A DNA stretch of 64,000 nt. Source: a virus. Each line of letters starts with the position of its first letter. Position 1 is the first letter of the stretch. The position numbers were made by a program, and so were the translations under genes. The notes beneath the pieces are model-generated. The model worked only from the letters and a program-made list of their open reading frames with translations, was not told where the DNA came from and ran no database searches. Of the stretch, positions 22,431 to 29,862 are shown piece by piece. The stretch lies in IMG/VR virus record IMGVR_UViG_3300035001_000006, positions 18,194 through 82,193 of that record, one strand, 5' to 3'.

Positions 22431-23921
22431 TTACGTCTGATTAGACCGCTTGCTCGGCTTAGAAGCAGCACCTGTTGCTTTGCCTTCCAGTCGCGGAACG
22501 TCCTCTAAGCCTTTAGGAATTGGGAAAGCTACGCGTCCAGCGGTATTGACCAGCGCTTCTCGGCAAGCTTTCGCGTAGCTTAGATCTTTCGACTCGAGAA
22601 CATACTGCATGGCAAAGAACAAATCAGGGGTAAACACCAGTGCCGTTTGAGACATCTCTGCGGCCGTACAACATTTATCCGTAAACGGGTCGCCCCGCTC
22701 TGGCAGCGGAGCTAGTCGAAAGGCATTACCAAAGAGGACCGGCTTTGCAAGCTTCTGCACCTCTTCGCGTTGGAAGTCCTCTTGGATGTTCATCGCCAGT
22801 TGCCGAAGCTTCTCGATGTTCACGGCTTTGTTGTCCTTACCTTCTGCTTCTCCGATAAGGCGTCCTTCGGCGGATTCGAATACGACATCAAACTCGGAGT
22901 CCGTTAGCTTGAAGTTTGAGGCACTGAATCCTAAGCATTTGAGAGCACCGATGATCGCAGCCTCCAAAGGCCTGCCTTTCTCGAAGAGAAGCGCACGACT
23001 TACCCCTGCCTCAATTAACGAGCATTCAATGTTCTCCTTTCTTCTTTGAGCCTCCTCCACTGCTTTCTCAGCTTCCAACAAAGCAGCCTTCAAGTTTTTC
23101 TCACCGGTGAGTTCAAAGGAAGGATGCTCAGCCCAAGCGGGCGGAGGGGTCGCACCCATTTCGGAACGAAGGGACTTGTCGAGCGAAACCATTGCTGCGA
23201 TTAATCGCGCTGCAAAATGATAAGCATTCTCGGTGTATTCAAAATCTTTGGCCTCGTCGAAGAACTCGTCTGGGTTGAATTCGATGTTTGGCAGCAGCAA
23301 AAGGGAGCCCTGCGAAGTCTTGCTGCGTAATAACGCTCCTACCGCTCTGTCGCCATTCTTCGTAGTTATTAGAGGGGGCACTTCTAAGTCCGGGAGCAGA
23401 ACCTCGAAGGTCGAGGCTCCGGAAAACTCGTCCCAGTACGAAGATAAAATTTCAGCACCCTTAGATGCCAATTTCATCGAGTTTCCACGGGCTACCAACG
23501 GCGCCGTCATGCCTGGGATCATTTGATAATTGGAACAGGCCGAGACCATGCGCGTCGTCCGTGTGTTCTTACCAGTTCCAGAATACTGTTTCGCGCCAGT
23601 GTCCGCGTAGAAACCAATTGATTCTGAAAGAAAAACTACCACCATTTTTCCTGCATCGACTGCTTGTTTGATTTCGCGACGCCAATGCTCTGTGGCCTCA
23701 CGCAGCCGAAAAGATCCTGTAGTAGTTAGACTCGGCTTCCCTTGGTAATAATCGTCGTGGTAGCGCGAAAGCGCGTCAGCCACGTCCGGCTGGAACAGAA
23801 CAATATCCCAGTCAAGAAGTGACACCTTTGACTCAATGTCTTCGTAAGCGACATCATCGGACGCCAAGGAAAAGCCAACCGAAATTATCTTCTTTGCCAA
23901 GGCAGACTCCATCATGCTCAA
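22431..23921 (-). CDS. Probable PD-(D/E)XK nuclease-domain protein (cargo, possible defence)
   Basis: 496 residues with lower GC than its neighbours. The N-terminal part (KKIISVGFSLASDDVAYEDIES...DWDIVLFQPDV) looks like an alpha/beta domain. A coiled coil follows at about 265-295. The C-terminal part holds LTDSEFDVVFESAEGRLIGEAEGKDNK, which fits the D-x(n)-E-x-E-G-K core of restriction-endonuclease-like folds, as in Mrr-type domains. The lone reverse-strand placement inside an early operon, foreign composition and nuclease motif suggest an anti-phage or exclusion gene. The family is not recognised with certainty. Confidence 0.65.
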   Translation of the reverse strand: MSMMESALAKKIISVGFSLASDDVAYEDIESKVSLLDWDIVLFQPDVADALSRYHDDYYQGKPSLTTTGSFRLREATEHWRREIKQAVDAGKMVVVFLSESIGFYADTGAKQYSGTGKNTRTTRMVSACSNYQMIPGMTAPLVARGNSMKLASKGAEILSSYWDEFSGASTFEVLLPDLEVPPLITTKNGDRAVGALLRSKTSQGSLLLLPNIEFNPDEFFDEAKDFEYTENAYHFAARLIAAMVSLDKSLRSEMGATPPPAWAEHPSFELTGEKNLKAALLEAEKAVEEAQRRKENIECSLIEAGVSRALLFEKGRPLEAAIIGALKCLGFSASNFKLTDSEFDVVFESAEGRLIGEAEGKDNKAVNIEKLRQLAMNIQEDFQREEVQKLAKPVLFGNAFRLAPLPERGDPFTDKCCTAAEMSQTALVFTPDLFFAMQYVLESKDLSYAKACREALVNTAGRVAFPIPKGLEDVPRLEGKATGAASKPSKRSNQT

Positions 23922-24122
23922 TAGCTAACGTGCGACCACTTACTCGCACCAGCTAATTTAGCGTCAAATATTTTCAGATCTGTATTGCGGATCGTAGCTG
24001 AACGCCAACCCACCTTTCCTCTCTGTCGATGGCATGTGCAAGATCCCCGATGGAACCCTGGTTGTCTTCAAGGTCCACACCGGCAATTCGCGAGATGGGC
24101 GCGGACGCTAGCAGCATTAAAG

Positions 24123-24605
24123 CTAAATCCTTCGGTGCAGTTCTCCAGCAGGTCGGCGATCCAAGCTTTTTAGAGCGTCAAGGGATTGCTGAATTCGGGC
24201 ATTCGCTTCTCTCGCCCGTTTTATCGATCGACTCTGAAAAAATTCCGAGATGATAAGTACAGGACTAAGAAGTAGCCCAGCAACGTGAAACGACATGGAG
24301 ATTAGCTCAATCCTTGAAGGCGCACCAGGCCGAATTGCAAAGATGAGCAAACTGTAGAAGGCGAAAGCTCCTAAGCAAAAGTAGACCAGATAGGCGATGA
24401 GGCTTTCAACATACGAACGCTCCTCCGCGGAGAGTTTAGCGTGGGCATAGATCGCGGCTACCGCGATTGCCAAGATCGGAATTGCGTACGACACGGCTTC
24501 TCCTCGTAGTTTGACATCCAATTGTCGCTGAGCCGAGTCAGCACGCGCCAGTCGACGAAGTGCCTTCCGCCGCACGTCATCACACCGGGGAGTTTCCAAG
24601 AGCAT
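24123..24605 (-). CDS. Membrane protein with about three transmembrane helices (cargo)
   Basis: 160 residues. Hydrophobic segments: AVSYAIPILAIAVAAIYAHA, AYLVYFCLGAFAFYSLLIFAI and ISMSFHVAGLLLSPVLIISEF. A basic, helical C-terminus follows. It is the last gene of the minus-strand cassette and its start lies 48 nt from a bidirectional terminator that separates it from the plus-strand genes. It may work together with the nuclease-like protein next to it, but that is inference from closeness only. Confidence 0.6.
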   Translation of the reverse strand: MLLETPRCDDVRRKALRRLARADSAQRQLDVKLRGEAVSYAIPILAIAVAAIYAHAKLSAEERSYVESLIAYLVYFCLGAFAFYSLLIFAIRPGAPSRIELISMSFHVAGLLLSPVLIISEFFQSRSIKRAREANARIQQSLDALKSLDRRPAGELHRRI

Positions 24606-24652
24606 TCAGACCTGTTCCGGCAGCAGTGCTAGCCCGACAACGACAACTCCAA

Positions 24653-24675
24653 AGCCCGCCTTGAGCGGGCTTTTT
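24653..24675 (+). terminator. Intrinsic terminator T1 (AGCCCGC-N5-GCGGGCT, T5)
   Basis: A 7-bp stem with loop CTTGA and a run of five T; the AAA before the stem makes it able to work in both directions. A variant copy of the dispersed motif (24632) lies 11 nt upstream. It stands between the minus-strand cassette and the lipoprotein gene. Confidence 0.85.
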
Positions 24676-24694
24676 CATGCCCGAAAGGACTTCA

Positions 24695-25432
24695 ATGACC
24701 CAGTTCAAGATCGCTTCCCTACTGCTGGCGGCGTGCCTCGCCGCGTGCGGCGGCGGAGGCGGCGGCGGTGGCTCGGCCAGCATGCCGATCCTGCCTGTCA
24801 CTGCCGTGCCGCCCGCATCGCAGGCGCCCAGCGCCCCCGCCGCGCCGGGCCCCGGCAACGCCAAGGATTGCTCCGTGGCCCTGTACGGCGACTCGATCCT
24901 GCACGGAGCCTACAACGACGCCGCGGGCGAGCGCCGCCTGGCCGAGCCGCCAGCGGCCGCGCTGAAGCGCCTGCGGCCCGCCTACACCGTCACGGACCAC
25001 ACGCTCTCCGGCCAGTCCGCCCGCGCGCTGTCGATGACGTTCAACAACGCAACGCGCACCGCGAAGATCGTGGTGATCGAAAGCGGCGTGATCGATGCCT
25101 GGCGCAACGACCCGCCGGTCGAGACCGTGAAGGCGATGGCCGAGTACGCCCGGGCTGAGGGCCGCAAGGTCGTGATCACGGGCTTCTCCCGCATGCTGGT
25201 GTCGACGCGCATGGGCGTGACCGAGGCCGCCCTCGACCGCCGAGACGAGTTCAACCTGGCCATGAAGGCCATGGCCTCCGCGATGGGCTACGGCTTCGCC
25301 GACTTCGGCGCGGCCGCCTTCGACGACGGCTCCGTCGTCGACCAGATCCACCCCGGACAGACGTACTCGCTGCGCCTGGTCGACCAACTCGTGGCAGCGC
25401 TCGACCGCGCCGCGCCGGGATGCGCGCAATGA
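24695..25432 (+). CDS. SGNH/GDSL-type hydrolase lipoprotein
   Basis: 245 residues from ATG 24695, chosen for the AAAGGAC Shine-Dalgarno sequence and because it gives a proper signal peptide, MTQFKIASLLLAACLAAC, with lipobox LAAC. A run of eight glycines follows as a linker. The hydrolase part shows the block I GDS motif (ALYGDSILHG), an ES-x-V-I-D segment in place of block III GxND, and DQIHPG carrying the catalytic Asp-x2-His. Such enzymes remove or move acyl groups from lipids or sugars at the cell surface. A surface lipoprotein inside an early phage operon is unusual and points to lysogenic conversion. Confidence 0.8.
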   Translation: MTQFKIASLLLAACLAACGGGGGGGGSASMPILPVTAVPPASQAPSAPAAPGPGNAKDCSVALYGDSILHGAYNDAAGERRLAEPPAAALKRLRPAYTVTDHTLSGQSARALSMTFNNATRTAKIVVIESGVIDAWRNDPPVETVKAMAEYARAEGRKVVITGFSRMLVSTRMGVTEAALDRRDEFNLAMKAMASAMGYGFADFGAAAFDDGSVVDQIHPGQTYSLRLVDQLVAALDRAAPGCAQ

Positions 25433-25719
25433 ATCAACCCATCAAATCCGGGGACAAATGCCGGGTGATCCGCGGCATGGCCCGCCACCTCAGCCCGAAC
25501 GTCGGCCTCGAAGTCACCGTCGGGCCCCAGATGGGCGAGCACAGCAAGTTTGGCCGTGTCGTCCGCATCACCGGCGAAAAGCTACAGCAGCTGCACCCCG
25601 AAAGCGGCGAGTTCATCGTCACCGGCTGGGCTGACATCCCGATGGCCTGGCTCGAGAAGGCCACGCCGCCAACTCCGCCGGCCCGCATGCAGGCCCGGCA
25701 TCGCGAGGTGACCCTGTGA
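25429..25719 (+). CDS. Hypothetical small protein (SH3-like barrel possible)
   Basis: 96 residues; the ATG overlaps the previous stop codon (ATGA), which suggests translational coupling. IKSGDKCRVIRGMARHLSPNVGLEVTV and KFGRVVRITGE resemble a KOW/SH3-like small barrel. No enzyme motif is seen. Function unknown. Confidence 0.6.
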   Translation: MNQPIKSGDKCRVIRGMARHLSPNVGLEVTVGPQMGEHSKFGRVVRITGEKLQQLHPESGEFIVTGWADIPMAWLEKATPPTPPARMQARHREVTL

Positions 25720-25907
25720 AGGTGCTCATCGGAACCGTGGCCGGCAGCTACTACGCGAGCCTCGTCGCGCACCGTCTGATCGACGAGAGCCGCTGGTGCG
25801 TGCTCACGCCGCTCCCCGGCGAGACCTACGAGTTCGTGGTGAAGGACGAGCCCGGCGCGCGAGTCGCACTTGCGGGCTGCGACAGCGTCGAGAAAGGAAC
25901 GAGATGA
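25716..25907 (+). CDS. Hypothetical small protein
   Basis: 63 residues starting with GTG that overlaps the previous stop (GTGA). MKVLIGTVAGSYYASLVAHRLIDESRW... is a short alpha/beta sequence without recognised family. Tight coupling to both neighbours supports a real gene. Confidence 0.5.
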   Translation: MKVLIGTVAGSYYASLVAHRLIDESRWCVLTPLPGETYEFVVKDEPGARVALAGCDSVEKGTR

Positions 25908-26254
25908 GTGCCCACATCAAGCAGCTTGCCCAGAAGATCCTGAACCTGCAGGCGAAGGAGCATTCGCCGGCGGATGAAGAGCTCTTTCAAACGCTCGTCG
26001 AGCTCGGCGACCAGGCGCAGACCCTCGTGCGTCTGTGCACCCCAACCGAGCCGGGCCCCGACAACGTCGAAGGCAACCTCGCGGTGTTCAGCTACTGGAT
26101 CGCGGCAGACAGCGGCTACACGGCCGAGGCGACCTACGCCGGCATCACTCCCGCGCAGTACACCAACGTGGTCGGCGCGCTGAACGGCAACCTGAAGCTG
26201 GTGACGCCCGAGATCGAGGAACAACTCGCACGGCTTTCCGGGCTGGACAAGTAA
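25904..26254 (+). CDS. Hypothetical protein
   Basis: 116 residues with an AAAGGAACGAG leader; the ATG overlaps the preceding stop. Helical (KQLAQKILNLQAKEHSPADEELFQTLVELGDQA). Carries an exact dispersed motif at 26056, read as G-P-D-N-V. No family recognised. Confidence 0.6.
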   Translation: MSAHIKQLAQKILNLQAKEHSPADEELFQTLVELGDQAQTLVRLCTPTEPGPDNVEGNLAVFSYWIAADSGYTAEATYAGITPAQYTNVVGALNGNLKLVTPEIEEQLARLSGLDK

Positions 26255-26317
26255 AACCGCCCGCAAGTAGGGCCTGCAGCTAACATGACACCGCTTGTTC
26301 AAAACCCAAGGATCACC

Positions 26318-26548
26318 ATGCCTGAACGCATCATTGCCGTCGAGTCAATTGCAGCCGCCGCCGCTGGATGGAAGCAGACCAGTTCGGGGCTCCCGGTCGC
26401 TTGCTTCGCGCTCGTGCGAACCATCCCCGAGGACACGCCGGCAATTCAGAACACGTACATCGTGCCGATCACTTCCGAAATGGTCGGCACCGACCTTGTC
26501 GGCTACGAGATCGGGTACACAGAATTCGAAGTGAATTTCGACGCCTAG
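26318..26548 (+). CDS. Hypothetical small protein
   Basis: 76 residues from ATG 26318 (MPERIIAVESIAAAAAGWKQ) with AAGGATCACC upstream; an ATG at 26285 is less well placed. Two tandem terminators follow within 25-80 nt of its stop, so it closes a transcription unit. Function unknown. Confidence 0.55.
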   Translation: MPERIIAVESIAAAAAGWKQTSSGLPVACFALVRTIPEDTPAIQNTYIVPITSEMVGTDLVGYEIGYTEFEVNFDA

Positions 26549-26570
26549 TAGGCGACACAGCGCCTTACTA

Positions 26571-26593
26571 AGCCCGCTGACCGCGGGCTTTTT
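26571..26593 (+). terminator. Intrinsic terminator T2 (AGCCCGC-N5-GCGGGCT, T5)
   Basis: Same stem arms as T1, loop TGACC, five T residues. It is the first of two tandem terminators between 26548 and 26643. Confidence 0.85.
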
Positions 26594-26607
26594 CATTCCC
26601 AGAACCA

Positions 26608-26630
26608 AGCCCGCCGCGCGCGGGCTTTTT
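26608..26630 (+). terminator. Intrinsic terminator T3 (AGCCCGC-N5-GCGGGCT, T5)
   Basis: Same stem arms as T1 and T2, loop CGCGC, five T residues, 14 nt after T2. The next early gene starts 12 nt later. Confidence 0.85.
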
Positions 26631-26642
26631 CACGCCTGGACC

Positions 26643-26906
26643 ATGGACAAGATCATCCTCAAAAGCCGGCGCCTCGGCATCGGAGCGCTCGTCACGGCAG
26701 CCGCCGGCCTCTCCTGCGCCCACTTCCCGACTGGCATCACCGACAACGGCCGCGGCACCGCGCTGCGCCGCGGCCGCCGCCATCGCCCCATGGTCGTCGA
26801 CACGTCGGCGCGCCAGGTCAGCGACCCCGAGATCGCAGCCTGGAACGCGGCTGTCGACCGCAAGAGGGCCGAAAAGCGCCGAGCCAAGCTCTCGCGGGAG
26901 GCATGA
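26643..26906 (+). CDS. Hypothetical basic protein
   Basis: 87 residues, MDKIILKSRRLGIGALVTAAAGL..., with a possible short N-terminal hydrophobic stretch and a very basic remainder (RRGRRHRP, KRAEKRRAKLSREA). No clear Shine-Dalgarno sequence; the gene begins 12 nt after terminator T3. Function unknown. Confidence 0.45.
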   Translation: MDKIILKSRRLGIGALVTAAAGLSCAHFPTGITDNGRGTALRRGRRHRPMVVDTSARQVSDPEIAAWNAAVDRKRAEKRRAKLSREA

Positions 26907-26907
26907 C

Positions 26908-27465
26908 ATGGGCTGGTCCTTCAGCTGCGACGTGAACTACACGATCGCCGATCAGCTCGCTGACTTCCGCAAGCCCGGCCGCTACTCAGCAGGCTACACC
27001 CTGCTGCGCAGCGTGCGCGTCGGCAACAACCACTGGGCGCTGCTCGAGATGGCCAACGGCCATCACGTCATCGCGCTGGATCTCATGAAAGGGCCGAGCA
27101 AGAAGCACGGCGAAGGTGCCGGCTACAAGGGGATCGACGAAATGTGGGGCCCGGTCGAGGTCAACTGCCCGCTTTCGATCCTCGACAACGCCAGGGCACC
27201 CGAGAACCAGTTCGCCTACGAGTGGCGGAAGAAGGTCCGCGCCTATCACGAGGCGAAGAAGGCAAAGAAGAAGGCGATCGAGCCCGGCACCGTCGTTGAG
27301 TACGGCGGCATCAAGTACCGGCTGGAAAGCCCGCGCGGCCCGCGTAAAGGCTGGAACGTGACACGACTTGACCAGCCGGGCTCTGCCTATCGCATGAGGG
27401 CGAACCAGATCGCAACCGCCAGGGTCATCGGGGAGGAAATCTGTGAACAACCTGCAACCGCTTGA
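26908..27465 (+). CDS. Phage protein, putative DUF6927-like
   Basis: 185 residues starting MGWSFSCDVNYTIADQLADF, with GGAGGCATGAC upstream. The N-terminal pattern M-G-W-S-F, the central HHVIALDLMKGPSKKHGEGAGYKGIDEMWGP, and the C-terminal KAIEPGTVVEYGGIKYRLESPRG match my memory of a phage family whose function is unknown. It lies in a run of small, closely spaced early genes. Confidence 0.6.
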   Translation: MGWSFSCDVNYTIADQLADFRKPGRYSAGYTLLRSVRVGNNHWALLEMANGHHVIALDLMKGPSKKHGEGAGYKGIDEMWGPVEVNCPLSILDNARAPENQFAYEWRKKVRAYHEAKKAKKKAIEPGTVVEYGGIKYRLESPRGPRKGWNVTRLDQPGSAYRMRANQIATARVIGEEICEQPATA

Positions 27466-27733
27466 CACGGTGCCCCCCTTCACCCGCGACCTCCAGGATC
27501 GCTTGAACCTGAAGTGGTCGGCATCCTTCGACCCGCCGGCCATCGGGACGGACGTCATCCTGAGCATCAACGCAATCGGACGCGCGAAGGTCGTCGGCTA
27601 CGCCGAGCTGGACGGCTACCTCGGCCTGATGACGGTCCCCTACAGCCCGCCTGCATGGTGGATCGAGCAGAACGGGCGGCCCGGCGAGGCTGCTCCGGCA
27701 CTCGCATTCGGCGCCGAGGTGTCCCTCCCATGA
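27443..27733 (+). CDS. Hypothetical small protein
   Basis: 96 residues starting at GTG 27443 with GGGGAGGAAATCT upstream, a strong ribosome site that lies within the preceding gene (23-nt overlap). The middle (IGTDVILSINAIGRAKVVGYAELDGYLGLMTVP) is typical of small phage proteins with an SH3-like barrel. Function unknown. Confidence 0.6.
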   Translation: MNNLQPLDTVPPFTRDLQDRLNLKWSASFDPPAIGTDVILSINAIGRAKVVGYAELDGYLGLMTVPYSPPAWWIEQNGRPGEAAPALAFGAEVSLP

Positions 27734-27957
27734 AGCGCACCTTCATCATCTCGATCGAAGTCGAGGTCAACGACGAAGACCTGCTGCGCGCCGCCGCGCT
27801 GCGGCGAGCCCTCGCAGATGGCGTCGACGAGCTGGACTGGCTGGAAACGCAGGCCGCCGGCGGCCCCGGCGCCGACCTGCAGATGCTGCTCGACCCTGGC
27901 TCTATGTGGGACGAGGGCTGCTCGATCAATCAGTCCTACGTGGAGGAGCAACTGTGA
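27730..27957 (+). CDS. Hypothetical small acidic protein
   Basis: 75 residues with an ATGA start overlapping the previous stop. MKRTFIISIEVEVNDEDLLRAAALRRA... begins with one strand followed by helices. Not recognised. The coupled start and the acidic, non-repetitive sequence support a real gene. Confidence 0.55.
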   Translation: MKRTFIISIEVEVNDEDLLRAAALRRALADGVDELDWLETQAAGGPGADLQMLLDPGSMWDEGCSINQSYVEEQL

Positions 27958-28217
27958 AGCGCAGTGATGCCCTGCCCTATGTCGGCTACTGCGTCGACGA
28001 CTCGCTCAACTCCTTCGAGGGTACCGAGGCAACGATCCCCGACAACGCCAGGCTCGTGGGCTGGCAGTGCGGCTTCGAACCCATGTTCGTCGCCGTCTGG
28101 TCGTACCTCGGCAGCCGGCTCGACGACGACGACGCGATCGACATCGCAACGGACCTGCTCGACGAAATGGGCTGGTTCGGCGACGAGATGCCGCGCGAAC
28201 CCGACTACGTGATCTGA
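27954..28217 (+). CDS. Hypothetical protein
   Basis: 87 residues starting at GTG 27954, which overlaps the preceding stop (GTGA). Acidic; ends in DDDDAIDIATDLLDEMGWFGDEMPREPDYVI. Contains an exact dispersed motif at 28037, read I-P-D-N-A. Function unknown. Confidence 0.6.
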   Translation: MKRSDALPYVGYCVDDSLNSFEGTEATIPDNARLVGWQCGFEPMFVAVWSYLGSRLDDDDAIDIATDLLDEMGWFGDEMPREPDYVI

Positions 28218-28227
28218 AAGACACAGC

Positions 28228-28527
28228 ATGAACATCCCCATTACCGTGATCGATCCGCAATCCCTGGCGCTCTACGAGCTAAACGGGAATCTCTATAGCG
28301 GACAACAACTGCAAGCAGCACTGCGCGTCTGCTTCGACATGGCCGTCAGCTACGCGATGGCGGAGCCGAGGAACGGCGGCAACGAGCACATCGAATGGGA
28401 GTGGCTCGACGAGGTCGCGGAGCTCGCCGACGAGGTGATGGCCGACCGGATGGACGAGGTCACGCAGGAGGCCCGCGATAACAACGAGTACGTTGAAGAG
28501 ACCGAGCGCGAAGGCGAGGAGGACTGA
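28228..28527 (+). CDS. Hypothetical acidic protein
   Basis: 99 residues, MNIPITVIDPQSLALYELNG..., with a very acidic helical C-terminal half (WLDEVAELADEVMADRMDEVTQEARDN). Acidic helical proteins in early phage regions may act as DNA mimics or inhibitors, but no evidence beyond charge is available here. Confidence 0.55.
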   Translation: MNIPITVIDPQSLALYELNGNLYSGQQLQAALRVCFDMAVSYAMAEPRNGGNEHIEWEWLDEVAELADEVMADRMDEVTQEARDNNEYVEETEREGEED

Positions 28528-28528
28528 G

Positions 28529-28828
28529 ATGGCACACATGAAACCCGAGATCTTCGAAGGCGAGTACTTCCAGGTCGACACTTCCACCGGCACCGAAATT
28601 GTCTCAGCGAGCGACTTCGGCGTGCTGCGAGCTGATGTCGAGGCAGCGCTACTCACCCCCTACCTCGAAGGCGAACCCACCGATCCGTTGGAAGTCGTAC
28701 AGCGTAAGAGCGGTTGGCTGGGCCGCATGTCCGCGCCCGGCTACATGGACCGTACCGACTGGAACGTGTTCGACACGCAGTGGCAGGCGCGGACGTACCT
28801 CATCGCCAACTACCAAGACGACGACTAA
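28529..28828 (+). CDS. Hypothetical protein, upstream half of a possible stop-interrupted gene
   Basis: 99 residues from ATG 28529 (MAHMKPEIFEGEYFQVDTS), start 2 nt after the preceding stop. The region STGTEIVSASDFG...GWLGRMSAPGYMDRTDWNVFD is typical of a small phage protein family that I recognise in pattern but cannot name. It ends at TAA 28826-28828, and the same frame stays open for another 144 codons without a usable ATG, GTG or TTG near the junction. Confidence 0.6.
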   Translation: MAHMKPEIFEGEYFQVDTSTGTEIVSASDFGVLRADVEAALLTPYLEGEPTDPLEVVQRKSGWLGRMSAPGYMDRTDWNVFDTQWQARTYLIANYQDDD

Positions 28829-28831
28829 ATC

Positions 28832-29260
28832 CTGGTCGATGTCCCGTCGCACTTCCTATGGGCGCTGATCAACGACGACCGCACGGGGCTGAGCGACCAA
28901 GACGAGGCCGACCTCGAAGCATTTCTTGCGAACAACCCCGAGGCCCAACGGATCGTCGACACCGCGCCACAGGCCCATTTCGACGGCTACCAAGACGTCA
29001 CCGAGTGCATCTGCCAGCTCGAGAACGACCCGATGCCTCAAGGACCGAAGAGCAACACCGAGTTCGTCCGCGACCTGATGGAGTACAGCCGCAACGGGCC
29101 GCTGATCCAGGCTTTCATCATCCAGGCACTCGATCGCTTTTCGAAGCGGGTGGCCGCCGGCAAGCCCGAGGACTTCGACAGCGCCATGGTGAGCGGGCGG
29201 GCCTGGCACGACTGCGGCGCGGAGCTGCAGGAGAAGCTCAACGCCCGCTTGGGCGCCTGA
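28832..29260 (+). CDS. Hypothetical protein, non-canonical start or stop read-through
   Basis: About 142 residues in the same frame as the preceding gene, beginning directly after its TAA: ATC CTG GTC GAT GTC CCG. The protein (LVDVPSHFLWALINDDRTGLSDQDEADLEAFL...) is well formed from its first residues, so the coding sequence clearly starts at the junction. The nearest in-frame ATG is far inside, at 29033. The options are initiation at CTG 28832, read-through of TAA, or a nonsense mutation in a fused gene. No Shine-Dalgarno sequence is evident. Confidence 0.5.
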   Translation: MVDVPSHFLWALINDDRTGLSDQDEADLEAFLANNPEAQRIVDTAPQAHFDGYQDVTECICQLENDPMPQGPKSNTEFVRDLMEYSRNGPLIQAFIIQALDRFSKRVAAGKPEDFDSAMVSGRAWHDCGAELQEKLNARLGA

Positions 29261-29316
29261 CCCCCGACAACGTCAATCACTTCGCGCCCGAGACCGCTCG
29301 GGTGCTGGGAGAACTC

Positions 29317-29862
29317 ATGCTGCAAGCCATGAAGCCGAAGCTCACCGAAACGGACCAGCGTGTAGAAGACGCACTGGTCGAGATGGGGATCACCTACGAC
29401 ACCCAGTACCTCGGCGAGCGCGAGGAAGTCAGCGACGACGGTCGTCCTTGGAAGCATGATCTATGGACCATCACCTTCGTGCGTCGCGAGGGCGAGATCT
29501 TCGCCAAGAAGGTTGGGGAGCTGCGCCAAGACTACCGCACCGGGATCGGCCAGCGAGCATTTCCGCCTGGCGCAGTCACTCCAAGACCGCCTTACACACC
29601 CAATACGCTCGCCTGGCACGACTGGCAAGCCACCAAGCGCGCAGTGCGGCCAACGGCCGCCGCCGTTCTCCACAGCATGTTCATGGACACACTGAGTGTT
29701 CAAGCCACTTTCGAGGACTGGTGTGATGAATGCGGGGCCTGCTCTGACTCAATCAAGGCTCTCTGCACCTACCGGAGCTGCCAACAACTACTGATCGAAC
29801 TGCGCACGTTCTTTGCGCGCGGACAGTCTGAGCGACTGGCGTCACTCGTGGAGGACTATTAA
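29317..29862 (+). CDS. Hypothetical protein
   Basis: 181 residues from ATG 29317, with GGGAGAA 5 nt upstream. Sequence: MLQAMKPKLTETDQRVEDALVEMGITYDTQYLGE... The C-terminal part has several cysteines (FEDWCDECGACSDSIKALCTYRSC) that may bind a metal. The 56-nt gap before it carries an exact dispersed motif (29262) placed 1 nt after the previous stop. Not recognised. Confidence 0.6.
   Translation: MLQAMKPKLTETDQRVEDALVEMGITYDTQYLGEREEVSDDGRPWKHDLWTITFVRREGEIFAKKVGELRQDYRTGIGQRAFPPGAVTPRPPYTPNTLAWHDWQATKRAVRPTAAAVLHSMFMDTLSVQATFEDWCDECGACSDSIKALCTYRSCQQLLIELRTFFARGQSERLASLVEDY

Noticed and set aside
24728-24775. Glycine-codon tract of the lipoprotein as a phase-variable repeat
   Set aside because: The tract uses mixed GGC/GGA/GGT codons, not a homopolymer or exact repeat, so slippage is unlikely to switch the gene.
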